From Takakia lepidozioides (lineage: Eukaryota > Streptophyta > Takakiopsida > Takakiales > Takakiaceae), in contig CM060732.1 of assembly GCA_030704615.1 (NCBI GenBank), positions 6,386,001-6,450,000 on the forward strand: a DNA stretch of 64,000 nucleotides, written 5' to 3'. The translations under genes and the position numbers were made by a program. The notes beneath the pieces are model-generated. The model saw only the letters and a program-made list of their open reading frames with translations. It did not search any database and was not told where the DNA came from. The stretch's first letter is position 1, and each line of letters begins with the position of its first letter. This document shows positions 1 to 11,460 of this stretch, in pieces.

Positions 1-1230
1 ATATTCAAAATGAAGTTGACAACTGACCTCTTGATAACAGCACCGGGACCATCGTGTGGGCCCTTGCCATGGCCACTGCCAAAGAAGCTCCAAATGATTT
101 TGCAACCCCCTGTGATATTTGGGTACTTGCTTACAAAGTACCACGGCTTTGAGCTTTTAAATTGAGAGGCACAACCATCAGACCAAATCCAATGCCACTT
201 GGGTGCATGACCATGACGACCCATGTGACTCCAATGCAACTTGAAACAACGTTGCACAAACTCAGAGTCATGCTTTCGGTCATCAGAAATATAGAAGTGG
301 TACTCCGTGAGAATACGCGATTCCTCATCATATGGATCAGCATCAGGGTTATGACGAAATGTAATGTGCACAAGAATACTAATTTGATAAGTATGCCAAT
401 GCATACTCTGAACCTCATTCTGAATCTCAAAGCTGTAGTTCTCAGCAAAATCCACAACAGACACTATTGTGTCTTTTGGAAATGAGTTGATGCAGGTCTT
501 GAATTGCTTGTCCTCCCACCGTGCCACAAAGTTGTGCTTCACAAAGTTATGCAACTTAGGCTTAAAGTAGTTCACAAACTCGTCAGACATAGTTTTCTTG
601 TAAGCTATTGTCAGTTTCTTCAAAGGTTTGCCAGCTTGGGACATGGTGGTTTACATAGCAAACCTCCTCCACTGAACTAGCCCAGTGCCTGATCCATCAT
701 TGTCATCAGGGCGGAATGGAAAGATCTTCAGACCACACTTCTTGCACTGCCCAAATAGACATTCACGTTTGTGCCACTCATCCTCAACCCTTTTTTGGCA
801 AACAATAGATTCCCACAATTCGGTAATTCCCTTGTAAACCTTCAACTGTGCTCCACAAGATGATTGATTAGGGTGGAAGCATAAACCAGAGCATTGGCAC
901 TTACATACCTCTTTGTCATGAAGACCAGAAGTTACCCTCATATTGTTCAGACCAATTCGAAGTTCGTTCAGCTCAACGTGGTACTGACCGCCGGTCGCGG
1001 GAGCGCGCCAAGCTGAGAGCGACCGGACATAGCAGGTCGCAATACTGGGGCCAGCAGAGGGAGACCGGCCAGTCATGGAGTACGTGGCAGGAATCGGCCA
1101 GAGACGTTCAAGATGCATGCACAAGTATTCCAATCCTTCATTGCTTTCACAAGGAATGAACACAATTTTAAGTAAATCTGGACTAAAGTTTGGTCCAGAA
1201 ATAAGGAGAAATATCTGAATATGTATTTTT
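1..1230 (-). pseudogene. Uncharacterised DDE-transposase-like gene, interrupted, runs off the window
   Basis: One minus-strand frame is open from about 1230 to base 1 except for a single TAA at 651-653. The first half is cysteine-rich (CKCQCSGLCFH, then RECLFGQCKKCG), which suggests zinc binding. The second half, read continuously after the stop, contains VVDFAENY, ISDDRKHD, WSDGCASQFK and FGSGHGKGPHDG. Two well-separated aspartates followed by a conserved G/D-rich block resemble the RNase-H-like core of a DDE transposase. I recall similar uncharacterised proteins in other eukaryotic genomes but cannot name the superfamily. No terminal repeats can be sought because the 3' end lies outside the window. 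The transposase role is inference; the long conserved-looking frame is what is seen. Confidence 0.55.
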
Positions 1231-1426
1231 AAACCATTTAAATGAATTTAAATTGATCGTTTTAAATATAAATATAAAGATATAATAATTATTTGTCTAT
1301 TAATATATAATATGAGCAATAAAAAAACATTATGTATAAACTTAAGGAGAAAAAGCAGTTTCTATTTGGCTCATAAAGCAAGTTCCACTGTTCACTCGAC
1401 GTTTAGTAAGAGTTGCATGAGATACC

Positions 1427-1640
1427 AACAGTCAGTAGCTCAGTTGGTGAAGTGCACTGAGTGCCACCAAGATGATTATGGGGTCTACTGACGAGTGTGG
1501 TATGTTCTTGGGTGGTGTCCCATTCCAACGCCACATGGCGGGGTTACTGTGAAAGAGGTTATACTATTAAGGGGGCCTGATTTGCAAGCTGTCGCTCCTA
1601 GGTGTTTCCATTACATTAAAAAATAAATTAAAAAAACGGG
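1427..1640 (+). mobile_element. tRNA-derived SINE
   Basis: The head reads GTCAGTAGCTCAGTTGGT, a good RNA polymerase III A box (TAGCTCAGTTGG, 1436-1447). It runs into a body ending in an A-rich tail (about 1611-1636). The same head and the following GACG(A/G)GTGTGGTATG segment recur on the minus strand at 63.4 kb. The B box is partly deleted in this copy. Boundaries are approximate and no target duplication was identified. Confidence 0.65.
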
Positions 1641-3030
1641 TGTCGGGTGATAACTCGTCTCATGATCCGCGGCCTGATGGATGATTGGAGCACTAGTCAT
1701 ATTCGTAACCGCGACTGAGATTACGAAGGCCGTTACTATGTAACGTACAAGACAAATCAATCAAATATGTCAACAAAACATGGCACAATGACACAATACC
1801 ATGAAATGAAATGAAAGACAATGGGGAGACATTGATGATAAACAACCAGGTTTTATTTCAGAACCATGTCAATTTGAGTAAGTCTCGCCCCATGCGGCAT
1901 GGACCAATACAAGTAACGTAAACCATGTCAATTAGAGTATCAACTTCTAGAAGGAGGGCTGAACTCTGTTAGCACAAGACGATGTCGGCCGACGTACTTA
2001 TGATGAGAATATTTTGAGGAAAGTCATTTCCCAAAATCACGATATTTTGACAAGGTTGGAGGGACCATTTTCAAATCTGTATTCTTCCGTTGTTCCGAAG
2101 GTTGATGGAAGAAGTACATGAAATGTTGTCTCGAGAATCGTTGATATGGTGATGACCTCACAAAAAATATCCTCCAATATTACACCAACAAACAATGTCT
2201 TGTGCGACCGAAGTTCAGCTGTACTTCTCGAAGAATTGGTGGTCTTGCAGACTTTCAGTGAATCGCGAAGATGATGAATTACTCGTATGCTCTTCAAAAC
2301 ATAATGTCTAAGTAACTGACCCTGGAGTAAGATGCTGAAAGTATCCAATTGGGGAGTAAGTATGTTGCTCGTATGCTTCTGGAGAGTGGCTCGGTGGCGA
2401 GTACGTTGATGGAGAGAGTGACGTTTTCTGCAAAATCTTCAAAGGAAATAATGTCGGGTGACCAGTCGAGGTTCATCTGTGACGGGCTGTGGTACTTCTG
2501 ACGATTTACTGTAAAGCACTCGTAAACTAATCACCAACTAAATAATCTCTAACTGACTAACCACCAACTAACTGATTGGAGCTGTCACAAGCAATGTCAA
2601 AAATCCTATTTACTGCTAGGTGTTTGATGCTATTGTTGTTCCTATAGCTGAATTGTATAATAGTCGTTTTGTTATTCCCATGCGAACAATATCAGCCCCT
2701 AGAGACTGTCATATTCAGACTCCCAAATCAGCTACGGCCCACCATCATTGACCAATATAAAACCATCAGCTGCATGTCAGCTGACAACCAGATCTTCGAT
2801 TCATTGTATACGACTCCAGAGAAACACCCTAGCCCACAAGTAGTTGGCCAGCAGCTTGAGATATTTCTCCGGGCTGTGATTGAATGAACTGGAGATTTCA
2901 TTCTTAGCTGATGGTTTCATGTAGGTGGTGCCTAATTCCGATTTCGGAATATGGCAGTCTCAGTGGACCTGATATTGTTGGAATGGGAATAGCAAAAAGA
3001 CTCCTATAGAAATCAGCTACGTGAATTTAC
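1641..3030. other. No recognisable gene
   Basis: Short open frames occur on both strands (2037-2476 minus, 2669-2887 plus), but none shows a family signature or convincing splice structure. A 20-bp phrase, AACCATGTCAATT(T/A)GAGTA, occurs twice at about 1862 and 1923. The stretch is probably intergenic or decayed repeat. Confidence 0.4.
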
Positions 3031-3036
3031 GCAGTA

Positions 3037-3396
3037 TTAAGCACCTTGAAGTACATATGATTGTTGAGATTGTTTGCACAGATTGTTAGCGACGGTGTTC
3101 CTCCTTTGGCGTCCACCCTCCTTGATCGGCAACTGGTGATATCCGGATCGTAAATCCAAAGTGTTAAAGACCTTGGCATGCCCAATGGCAACAAAGATCT
3201 CCTCTGGTGTTGGAATGACATACCTATCGGACTTGGTCTGACGATTTACAGGCCGGTAATCACCGCACATACGTCTCTCCGTCCAATTGCCATAGACATC
3301 CTTCTTGGCTGGCATCACTGTGGCTGAAGCATACTCTCCTCCAGATAGCTCCACCAAACCAACCTCTGGGAGGTCCTGAGTCCTCATCTGAATCAA
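3037..3396 (-). pseudogene. Ty3/gypsy reverse transcriptase, N-terminal fragment
   Basis: The translation carries the start of a gypsy RT palm: VMPAKKD, then MCGDYRPVNRQTKSDRY, then TLDLRSGYHQLPI. These correspond to the region around the first catalytic aspartate (LDLRSGYHQ). The FADD-containing part is missing; after residue ~92 the sequence becomes unrelated. It abuts, tail to tail, plus-strand RNase H and integrase sequence starting at about 3393. This is either one element that was partly inverted or two fragments side by side. Confidence 0.8.
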
Positions 3397-5080
3397 GGAT
3401 GATGAGGGAAGAGAGTTCGTAGTGGCTTATGCTAGCTGCTCGAACAACGCTGCAGAGATTAAGTGTAGCTCATATGAGGGAGAGTGCTTAGCTGCAGTGT
3501 GGGCCATGGCACACTTCATGTGCTATCTATACGGCAATCTCTTCACCCTTGTCACGGATCACTAGCCACTCAAGTGGTTGATGGAGTCAGACAAGCTTAC
3601 GGGGAAGCTTGCATGGTGGGCACTCATACTTCAAGAGTATGACTTTCAGATTGTGCATCGACCGGGTTTGGTCAATCGGGATGCGGATGGGTTGAGTCGC
3701 AATCCATGCACGAGCCAGCAGGATGACACTGGAGCTCGGTGGCATGGTGAGACGGACGAGGAGATGGTGCCCGGATGGCATGCATCTGCATTTCTATGTA
3801 TCTTGGCAGCGGAAGGCCAGGTTGGATCTACAACAGGGATGACTGTAGACCGAGTGTCTGAGGATCTTGAGGCCAGCAATGAGCAAGGTGGCGCCAAAGA
3901 TATACATGAGGATTCAGCTGTGTTGGACTATCTCCGCACTAGAGACACGGCAGCCACTGTGACTGCCAAGGAGAGGGATCGGATCCTACAACGAGCCAAG
4001 AGGTTCAAGTGGGAGGGGACACACCTGCTCCGAGTGTGGGAGGATGGTCGAGTGAGGATTGTGCCTCACCCAACACAGTGGGCACGGTTAGTGCGGCATG
4101 CCCATGAGGAGTTGGGGCATTTTGGGGTGCGACGCACTCATAGTCTACTGTAGAGGCAGTATTGGTGGCGTGGTATGCACATAGAGGTGCAACAATTTGT
4201 GGCTAGGTGCATGGTGTGTGACAGGGTGCGTGCTTCATTCAACGCCCCTACACCACAATTGCACCATATTCCGATCATGGGATTGGGCTACAGGTGGAGT
4301 CTTGACTTCGTAGGGCCGTTGCCACTGACCATGCGCCACAACAAGTACGTGTTGGTGATGGTGGAGCACTTCTCTAAGTGGATCGAGTTGGTTCCATTGT
4401 CTGATAAGGCTAGTGAGGGAGCTACGTAAGCATTCTTGGATCGTGTACTTAGCTAATTCGGTGCTCCAGCTGAGGTACTCACGGATCAAAGGAGAGAGAG
4501 TTATTAAGGGAGTTTCAGGCGTTGTCTGACAAGGTCTTGATAGACCACCGCACCACTTCTCGGGATCATCCTGAGGCCGATGGCTTGGCAGAGAGAGTTG
4601 TGCAAACAGTTAAGAGAGGATTGCGCAAGTATGGTTTGCAGAAGGGGCACCTAGGAGATTGGGACCTTCAGCTATCTTGGTTGGCCATGAGCTACACGTT
4701 TAGCAAGCAAGCATCACTTGCCTCGTTCTCACCTTATTTCCTTCTCTTTGACCGAGAGCCAGATTTGCCTACATCTATTCACAGGGAGGCTGCAATAGTT
4801 CTCAATCTTGATGATCCGGACGTGTGGGCACGTGCATGTGGTCAACGCGCGGAGTTGTTTAAGAAAGTCATGCCCATGGCTTTCGAAAACCTTGCCATTG
4901 CACAACATCGTGATACGTTGAGGTATGCTACCATACGTGGTGGGGGCTATCATCCTAGGGTTCGGAGATTTCACCCTGGTGACTATGTTTATCTGCAGAA
5001 AACTGCTCCAACGACCTTGGATGTGACTGCAGGACGTGTTATTTTGAGGGTTCGAGAGGTATTGCCCTCAGGCTTGAGAA
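3393..5080 (+). pseudogene. Ty3/gypsy RNase H and integrase remnant
   Basis: Read in order, this holds the end of RNase H (SNNAAEIK, YEGECLAAVWAMAHF, TLVTDH, DADGLSRNP), the integrase zinc region (HEELGHFGVRRTHS, CMVCDR), the catalytic core (LDFVGPLPL, EVLTDQ, HPEADGLAERVVQ) and the integrase C-terminal part (PRVRRFHPGDYVYLQKTAP). Stops or frame changes occur near 3565, 4151, 4427 and 4455-4520, so it cannot make a working polyprotein. The PGDYVYLQ(K/Q)TAPTTLDVT segment also occurs at 57.2 kb, where it continues into a PHD finger, so this is the same element family. Similarity ends near 5080, where an FCP1-like fragment on the other strand begins. Confidence 0.85.
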
Positions 5081-5085
5081 GGAAG

Positions 5086-5640
5086 AAATCGTCGACGTCG
5101 ATGTTCTCAAAAGACTTGAGAAGAAGACAAGATTTAGGATGGTTCAGCAAACACTTCAAAGCCGTATCATCAATCAGCAGAGTGTTACTCTGATTGTAAA
5201 AACCTTCAAAACTCTGCCATACTTTAAGGAGTGGTTTCAAGAACACAGGAGGTTGATCTTGTCCCGTTCGGTAATTTGGGTGCAGATTGCTTGGGCAAAT
5301 GATACAATCCTCCTGCGACTTGATGAACGCTGGCCGTGGAAGACCACGTAGAGCAAATCCAGAACGACAATTAAGTTTTTAAGCACCATGCAACTCCAGA
5401 TACCTAAAACGAAGTGCTTGTGTAACTCTTGCCAAACTTCCCGGTACATCTTCCGTCTAAAGATTTGCCGATACCCAACAATAGCAAGAATGCTGTAATC
5501 AGATTCCGAAAAGCGTGGAACAGGTCATGGGCTCTGGCGCTTCGTTATTTTGCATAGCACTCCATTAACGTCAAAAATTATCAAGCGAGGTCCCCTCAAA
5601 GGTGGAGATCTAGGCTGTCGGATCTGTGAAGGAGTGATAA
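5086..5640 (-). pseudogene. FCP1/NIF-like HAD phosphatase fragment
   Basis: The translated segments follow the order of an FCP1-like (NLI-interacting factor-like) phosphatase. RLIIFDVNGVLC matches the DxNG nucleophile motif of this subfamily, LGIWSCMVLKNL fits the IWSS motif, and SNTLLIDDTALKCLLNHP fits the DD-containing metal site. Such proteins are Mg-dependent Ser/Thr phosphatases acting on polymerase tails and other nuclear substrates. Here the frame is broken by a TGA near 5527 and by a frame change near 5240, and no exon borders explain both. It is most likely a decayed gene copy. The C-terminal end abuts gypsy sequence on the opposite strand. Confidence 0.6.
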
Positions 5641-6194
5641 AGACAATTAAGTAAATCAAAAAAAGAAGAATCCCAAGAACAGATAAGGAACTCAATGACC
5701 TCAGAATCCCAATACATTTTCAAAACTAATCACTTTAATATCCCATGTTCCACTTCCAGGGCCTCTAGGTACTTTAGATGTGCATCCTATTCCTCCTTGT
5801 TCTTAGGCCATGGAAAGTCCTAGCGATTAATGAATTTCACTCTAGCATCCTTGTCGTGCGCATACGTATCGCTACACAACTACATCGTTGTCCAAACCAC
5901 ACCACACATATATGCACAATAAAATAGTCTGCCACAATCGCCCCCCCTAGCTGGTGGTTAGGTCCCTCTAACTCCAGATAGCTACAAGATGTAATAGCCA
6001 CAGCCGTACTAAGTCCTCTATCACTGTCCCTATTGTACTCAAACTCTATAGACCAAGAGGTCGGGTACAAGAGTAGCCCCATCATTAGTCGTCGTCTTGC
6101 AATCTGTGAACTTGAGCCAGGATCTCATGTGTTGGTCTCCTAGTAGCTTGGCCTTGCATTTCTTGTTAGCCTTCCATGGTTGTATCCACTCCCA

Positions 6195-6460
6195 CTATCC
6201 AATGCAATGCGGACATAACCAATCCCCATCAGGAACCATCTCAAGAGGTGGAGTCAAGCATCCCATATACCAACCTCTAGAGCATTGATCACACACCAGC
6301 ATGGTGGCTGCCCCTCTAGCAGACCCACACAACATGCACCTCAAACTTGCAGGTACCACTGCCAGGTTTGGGTCAATCCTGCCATCGACATTCGGAAGGT
6401 GACATGGCGCATAATTACGCACATGGTCCTTCCAAGTCATGCCATAACTTAGAGATTTCT
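6195..6460 (-). pseudogene. Gypsy integrase C-terminal tail with PHD finger
   Basis: The sequence starts at TWKDHVRNYAPCHLPNVDG and continues into a C4HC3 zinc finger: CMLC, then VCDQC, GWYMGC and WLCPHC, with the His replaced by Tyr (GWYMG instead of GWHMG). The same tail follows integrase sequence at 56.8-57.2 kb, which identifies this as the end of the same retrotransposon polyprotein rather than a host chromatin gene. Upstream minus-strand sequence above about 6460 is unrelated. Downstream (5.77-6.19 kb) minus-strand frames are short and interrupted. Confidence 0.7.
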
Positions 6461-6843
6461 TGCTTAGCTTCTTGAAATTTGAGAACGTCTCAAGCTTCTT
6501 GAAAGCAAAGATAATAGGATTTCCACCTTTGAAAGTTAACGATCCACAGTTCAAGCCTCTTCTTGACTATATTGACAATTCACAATATCGTGATTTCCGA
6601 GTAAATGATATATTCGCGTCCTACTATGGACGCAGTTTACTATTTAAAATTGATTGTGAAGAATATGGAATTTCAGTCTTCTTCTGATATTCTTTTGTTT
6701 TGCATGGAAATTGTTATATTGCCAAACCATATGTAATGGTCAATGGATTTGTTGTTGCTTTATGTCCGTCGATTTCTTTTCGGACCCACGCGTGGTCACG
6801 CGTTCTTCCAACTCAACTTTGTTGACATATATTTCATTTGTAG
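6461..6843. other. Unassigned stretch before exon-like sequence
   Basis: A 75-residue plus-strand frame (6460-6687) resembles nothing I recognise. A pyrimidine-rich run ending ttcatttgtag at 6843 is a plausible 3' splice site for the exon that follows. Confidence 0.3.
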
Positions 6844-7754
6844 GTATGCCCATATCAAAATGTTCTCCATGCCACAAATGCATCTCAAATTGGCGAAACA
6901 ATATCGTCTGGTATTGTTGACGATGTAGAAATGATCAGGCCAGAAGCTTTCCAAGGACCTGACAACTTGTTGTCTACTCAGGCATCCATTGCTGTTATGG
7001 AGAGTGTTTCGAGGCTCAAAATGTCCAAAGGTGAATCCACAGTTAGCAGGGTCGATGATTTAACTGGGGTTGACTGCGTAGTGGAGAGTGACTCTCAATA
7101 TCTTGGGGAATCCTCCTTGGAGCCGTCCTTCTCCCAACACTTTCCACCAGACGCCTTCATGGGGGATCTACATGAGTCTACCGAACAATTGGTTGCAACT
7201 ATCGTTCAATTGCCTCCTCATCATGTCGTAATTCCAAGTGGGTCACCGGATCACGAGGGCTAGACACCTCATCTGCTGAGAAGTCATGTGATTTATTTCT
7301 ATTTCATCCATGCATTTTATTGTTACCGTGTTTCTGTTCATCCTCTGATTTTCTCTCTTTACTCCATGCCAGAAAAGCTGTAACGTTGTGAAGTGGCAAC
7401 TTCTGTGGGGTTGTATTCCAAGGTAATCATTTTTTTTTCCGTTTGAATTCAGAACAGGATGTGCAGAAAGAAAGAAACCGAATTCCATTGCCAACCGTCA
7501 GCGATAAGGTTATTGAACTCACTCATTCGTCGACTGAGGTCAGCACACCGACAAGACCGGCAAATATTTCTGCACATCCCCAACCCCCCATAATTCCGGA
7601 TGGTCCTGTGTCAAGGAAACGTCGCAGATCACAGCAGTCAACGGCGGTCGTGTCCGACGATGAAAAAACAGCATCTGGCGTTCTGTTATCCCTTCAACAT
7701 TCACCTGCCTCCAATGGTAACCCGCCTCAGAATCGGAGGGTAAATCTAGCAAAG
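6844..7754 (+). CDS. Two internal exons of an unknown nuclear-type protein
   Basis: Exon 6844-7237 is preceded by a splice acceptor and followed by a gtgggt donor in phase 1. Exon 7453-7754 follows a t-rich acceptor (gaattcag) and ends at a GCAAAG/gtaata donor. The phases match (A + AA), so they join in one frame. The joined protein is rich in Ser, Thr, Pro and acidic residues. It holds a basic cluster SRKRRRSQQS, a likely nuclear localisation signal, and no recognised fold. The first and last exons were not found. It could be a host gene or a captured fragment; function is unknown. Confidence 0.4.
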
Positions 7755-8240
7755 GTAATAAGTATCTCCTTTATTTGGTCCTCTGTCTTATTGGTTATGG
7801 CTTCTTAGTAATCATTACATATATCATTTACATTGTCGACACAACTTTCACAAAGTAACCTCGCGCGATCGCGCGTGGTTGCAAGAAACACAAAGACTCC
7901 CGATTGTGATTTTTTGTCTCAAGTCTCAATTGGATGTCGTAACGCTGAAAATATTACCTTAGCAAAATATTCCATTTGAAAATCAGGATATAGAAACGAG
8001 GTAAACCACAAAACGCAAGTATGTCGCGGCATTTTTTGAGTTGCAAAATGTGTTGGAAATACCTAATTTTTGGGTCAGATAACAGAAACTAAATGGCTCT
8101 TTTGGATGGTTCAGAATGTTGTTACTCAAGAAATGTGTGGTGTCCGGAAACACAAACGCATGTTGCTGGTACTGAGTGTCAATGGACTTCTTTGCTACAG
8201 GCCACTTCCTACCGGAGGTGAGTTGCTTAAACAGAGGTTC

Positions 8241-8965
8241 CACTTGAGGAAAATAACATCTCAGTAGATGGTTTCTACCTCAAAACATGTAGCAAGCTCC
8301 CTTCTTATCTCAAGAGCCATATCCACATTGATAGCATATGCAACTCAGACCATTACCCTGTCTCCGTCTCCCTACCCCCTTTTGTTATCCCCACCCGACG
8401 TCCCATCCCATCTATACAGCCCCCAGCCCCCCAACTTAGGATCCTATCACCACTACCTCAACGCAACATCACCGCATTCCAATACCACTTCCAGCCAGCT
8501 GCCGCCTCAGCCTCTATACAACATCTATCCCACACTCTCTCTGATACGAACATGTCACGAGTCCTCGATTCTACTTGGTTTGAAGCAAAGCTCACCCTTT
8601 AATCCATATACAAGAAATGACAAAAAGTGTTCTAGCCACATGCTCTGCCCCCCCCTGACGTTCCCCAAACCACACGCTCTAAACAAAATGGTGGTTACCT
8701 CACTCGGACACAAAAACGCGAATGGACCTCCCACCTCAACATCTATCATACCATCCGTCGTGCTCTCACTGTTATACCCAACTCATCCACAACCTCACTA
8801 CACAATGACTGGAGGTCGGACTCCCTCATCACCTGCTTGAACACCCTAACTGTATGTCAGCCACTTATGCCCCCCCCTAGCGACACATCCACTTTGTGTG
8901 CGATGACGGCATGGAGTAAGGGATGAAGGGGTGGACAGCTCAACATGATCAGGAAGGCAAGCTGA
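8241..8965 (+). pseudogene. LINE endonuclease C-terminal fragment
   Basis: The frame starting LEENNISVDGFYL reads through ICNSDHYPVSVSLPPF. The SDH motif is the conserved C-terminal catalytic block of AP-endonuclease-type LINE endonucleases. The frame continues to about 8932 with stops near 8603, 8618 and 8630 and includes TRTQKREWTSHL, the kind of linker seen before reverse transcriptase. The longer plus-strand frame at 8268-8840 is a shadow of this one. No RT core is present, so it is a truncated relic of a LINE family different from the one at 41-54 kb. Confidence 0.45.
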
Positions 8966-8989
8966 AATATCTAAGGGTAAAGAAAGGTA

Positions 8990-9490
8990 TTTAAGGGCTA
9001 TGCGATGATGATGGTCCTCTTCTTCTTGGTGACTGAGATGTAGGATGCATTTAGGGGTGATGTTAGATAGAAAGATCATGTCTTATGATAGAATCAGAAC
9101 TGGAAAACTGGGAGTTTATGAATGAAGCTTGACAAATGAAGTTCACCCCATGAAAGTGCGATTGTACTGAGGTCTTTGTTTTCTCTCCTGATAGATTGAT
9201 GGATACACCTTTTTGATCCCATAAACCCCTAGGCTTCCACTGCCCCATCGTGACAAATGTACCCTCTAAATCCTTAAACTGAATCCAGGTTAACAGCCGA
9301 CTTAGTATCTCCCCATCAAGCACCGATCGTAAAAAGAGGTTATCGGAGTCACCGCCCCATTCCCCTTGATGTCATATGTGCAGACAGACACATGCCAAAA
9401 CAAAGTCATAGCTCGACGAGCTATAAAAGCTCATACTTGAACAAAATTGCGATGAGCAAGGGACATATGAACTTTTTCATCCACTGTCTG
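8990..9490. other. No recognisable gene
   Basis: Only short frames are present, without motifs. A stretch of decayed repeat between the LINE relic and the gag relic is the likeliest reading. Confidence 0.3.
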
Positions 9491-9493
9491 AAC

Positions 9494-10165
9494 TTATTCA
9501 TCCTTAGTTCCCAAAAATTCTTTCTCTGCAGACCCAGAGCTCCGAAACAAACTAATGAGGTTTTTTTTCATTCCAATCGAGGTCGCATGCAAGTTGTCAA
9601 AATTTGGCAGCGTAGACAGAAGTAGGACGTGTTCCTTGACGTATGTTTCACATCTTTGTCTCTGCAACGAGTTTTCCCTATCATTCTCTCCGAACGTTGC
9701 GGTGAACTCAGACACGAATGCTTCAAAATTATTTAATAAATGCGATTTTCTAAAAAATAGAGGTGGGAACCAAGATAGAGCCGTGCCTAATAGAAGGGTG
9801 CCCACGAATCCTACTTGGATACCTTCATTGAAGTAACGTTGTGGATGTAGTCGGAGAAACAATTGTACTTATTGAACAAACCTGGGAAATTTGGATATCG
9901 TCCCATCAATTTTTTCGGGCATGCTGACCTTTGGTTCTCTCGTAATTTGTTGATAATGTGGAGGAACATTGTAGTGGGAACTCATATGGGTGAAGATTCA
10001 TTGTTAGACTCATTTAACTCTAAAATTTGTTGTTGCAAATTGTCCAGAGCGTTGCCGAGATCTTGAGATTGATCGGCTTGCACTTGGGCAGTAGAGCTGC
10101 GAACTTCTTGCATTTGGAGCTGAAGACTCTGCATGGTGGCAACCACTTCCACAAATGTGTCTTTT
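9494..10165 (-). pseudogene. Ty3/gypsy gag remnant
   Basis: The minus strand encodes a coiled-coil N-terminus (FVEVVATMQSLQLQMQEV, QDLGNALDNLQQQI), then PEKIDGTISKFPRFVQ, then the gag core FLRLHPQRYF, VGFVGTLLLGTALSWFPPLF and NNFEAFVSEFTATFG. This order matches Retrotrans_gag of Ty3/gypsy elements, where gag forms the intracellular particle. At least one in-frame stop (near 9868) and a frame change near 10165 break it. No pol follows, so only the 5' part of the element remains. Likely LTR sequence lies just upstream at higher coordinates. Confidence 0.7.
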
Positions 10166-10205
10166 CATCTTGACTAACTAGAGAACAACTTAGTCTCGCC
10201 AAATT

Positions 10206-11052
10206 GTCAAGGACAAAGGAATAACCAACTCGAATACAACGAACAAAACTAGACTGCCTGCAATGAGACTGATGTGGTCCGAATAAGACACGATGCATGA
10301 GCAATAATCAATGATGAAGTCTATGACAGTAGTACATGACCAAGGCGATGCGTAGAGTCTACATTGTATCTCAAGACTTGTGTTGGTGAGACTGAGGTGC
10401 TCCCAGTCTTGCCTCCTATATATATACTAGGTTACCTAGAAACATTTTTAGATATTTTCCCCAACTGAAGGTTGTTTTTTAGAAGCTTCTCCAGCTAAGG
10501 GATGTTTCTTACGAGACTTCATCCGCTATGGAGCCTTCTAGATGGTTTGGATTTCTGGAAGGTTTCGATGATACTACGTCTAACAATAGTATTTGGATGT
10601 TGTGATCAAGTATCTAGAGGCTCTTTTGAGTACAGTACCTCCTAACAAATGGTCGTGGATTCATAGTTTCATAGGTATGTTTAATGTCACCCATTATACC
10701 ATTATAGCCAACCCAACTATGGAAAGGGGGTGACAAGTTACTAAATGGATTTTTGAGTTTTTGGGATGGTTTGGGCAATTGCGTTGTTCCTGTTATGTTA
10801 ATTGCGTGTGATATCTGAAATGACGTTAGGCTGGTTTCCGGCATCTCAAATCTTCCCACCCCCTCTTGCAGGTTAGAACGAGATGACACTAAAATGGGGT
10901 CACACCGGGGTGATGGGGTGGCACGGAAGGGAGTGAAACTCCACCTGGTGTAACTCCCACTTGGAATTACATCTGGTCTTGATACTTAATTAAGTCCAAA
11001 TTTGGTTAAATATAAAATGTATTAGGAGGAGTTACACAAGACAGGGGGTGAC
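10206..11052 (-). repeat. Candidate 5' LTR of the 9.5-10.2 kb gag relic
   Basis: Read on the minus strand, this contains a TATATATATA box at about 10420, some 200 bases before a TTGACA end at 10206 and the gag leader. TGTCACCCCC, a plausible LTR start, occurs at about 11052 and again at about 10733. Only one copy is visible, so the outer edge is uncertain and the call rests on composition and position. Confidence 0.3.
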
Positions 11053-11221
11053 ACGAACCATATAAGCCGATGGTGATAGTGGAAATCAACATTCAAATCC
11101 CTTCATAGAGAGAAAGAGAGAGAGAAACGACTTCGGCCATAGCCACCATAACTAAGAGCTACTTTGCCTTGCGGTTAATGCCTTCTTTCAGGGGTGGGAC
11201 TCCCTTCGTGTAATCTTCTTC

Positions 11222-11460
11222 TCATATTTTGTCATCGTCCAAATTACCATTATTATTCATGTAGCCCTTGATCTTTTTGAACTCTTTCAGCATAACATCC
11301 CACTTACAATTACCACATACTTGTGTCAAGGTTTCAGATCTCACCTTTGGACGAGTGTCATAGAAAGAGGTGATATCTGTCCATGCATCTTTTCCTTCTA
11401 GAACTTCTGAGCATGACCTGCATTGTCCTTTGCATTGAACTCGGCTCGTTTGCACTCATT
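11222..11460 (-). pseudogene. Trihelix/SANT-like DNA-binding fragment
   Basis: The minus frame ends with TLTQVCGNCKWDVMLKEFKKI, after WTDITSFYDTRPKVRSE. The spacing W...R..T..QC..KWD.M..EFKKI resembles the third helix of a Myb/SANT-like trihelix domain, as found in plant trihelix factors and Harbinger-type transposon accessory proteins. Only about 60 residues match and no start or downstream domain is visible. Alternative: chance similarity. Confidence 0.35.

Noticed and set aside
2037-2476. Overlapping minus-strand ORFs as exons
   Set aside because: No conserved motif and no phase-consistent splice sites.
6195-6460. Host PHD-finger chromatin gene
   Set aside because: The same tail follows gypsy integrase at 56.8-57.2 kb, so it is retrotransposon-derived.
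8268-8840. 190-codon Ser/Pro-rich plus-strand ORF as a gene
   Set aside because: The neighbouring frame contains the LINE endonuclease SDH block and a recognisable linker; this ORF is its shadow.
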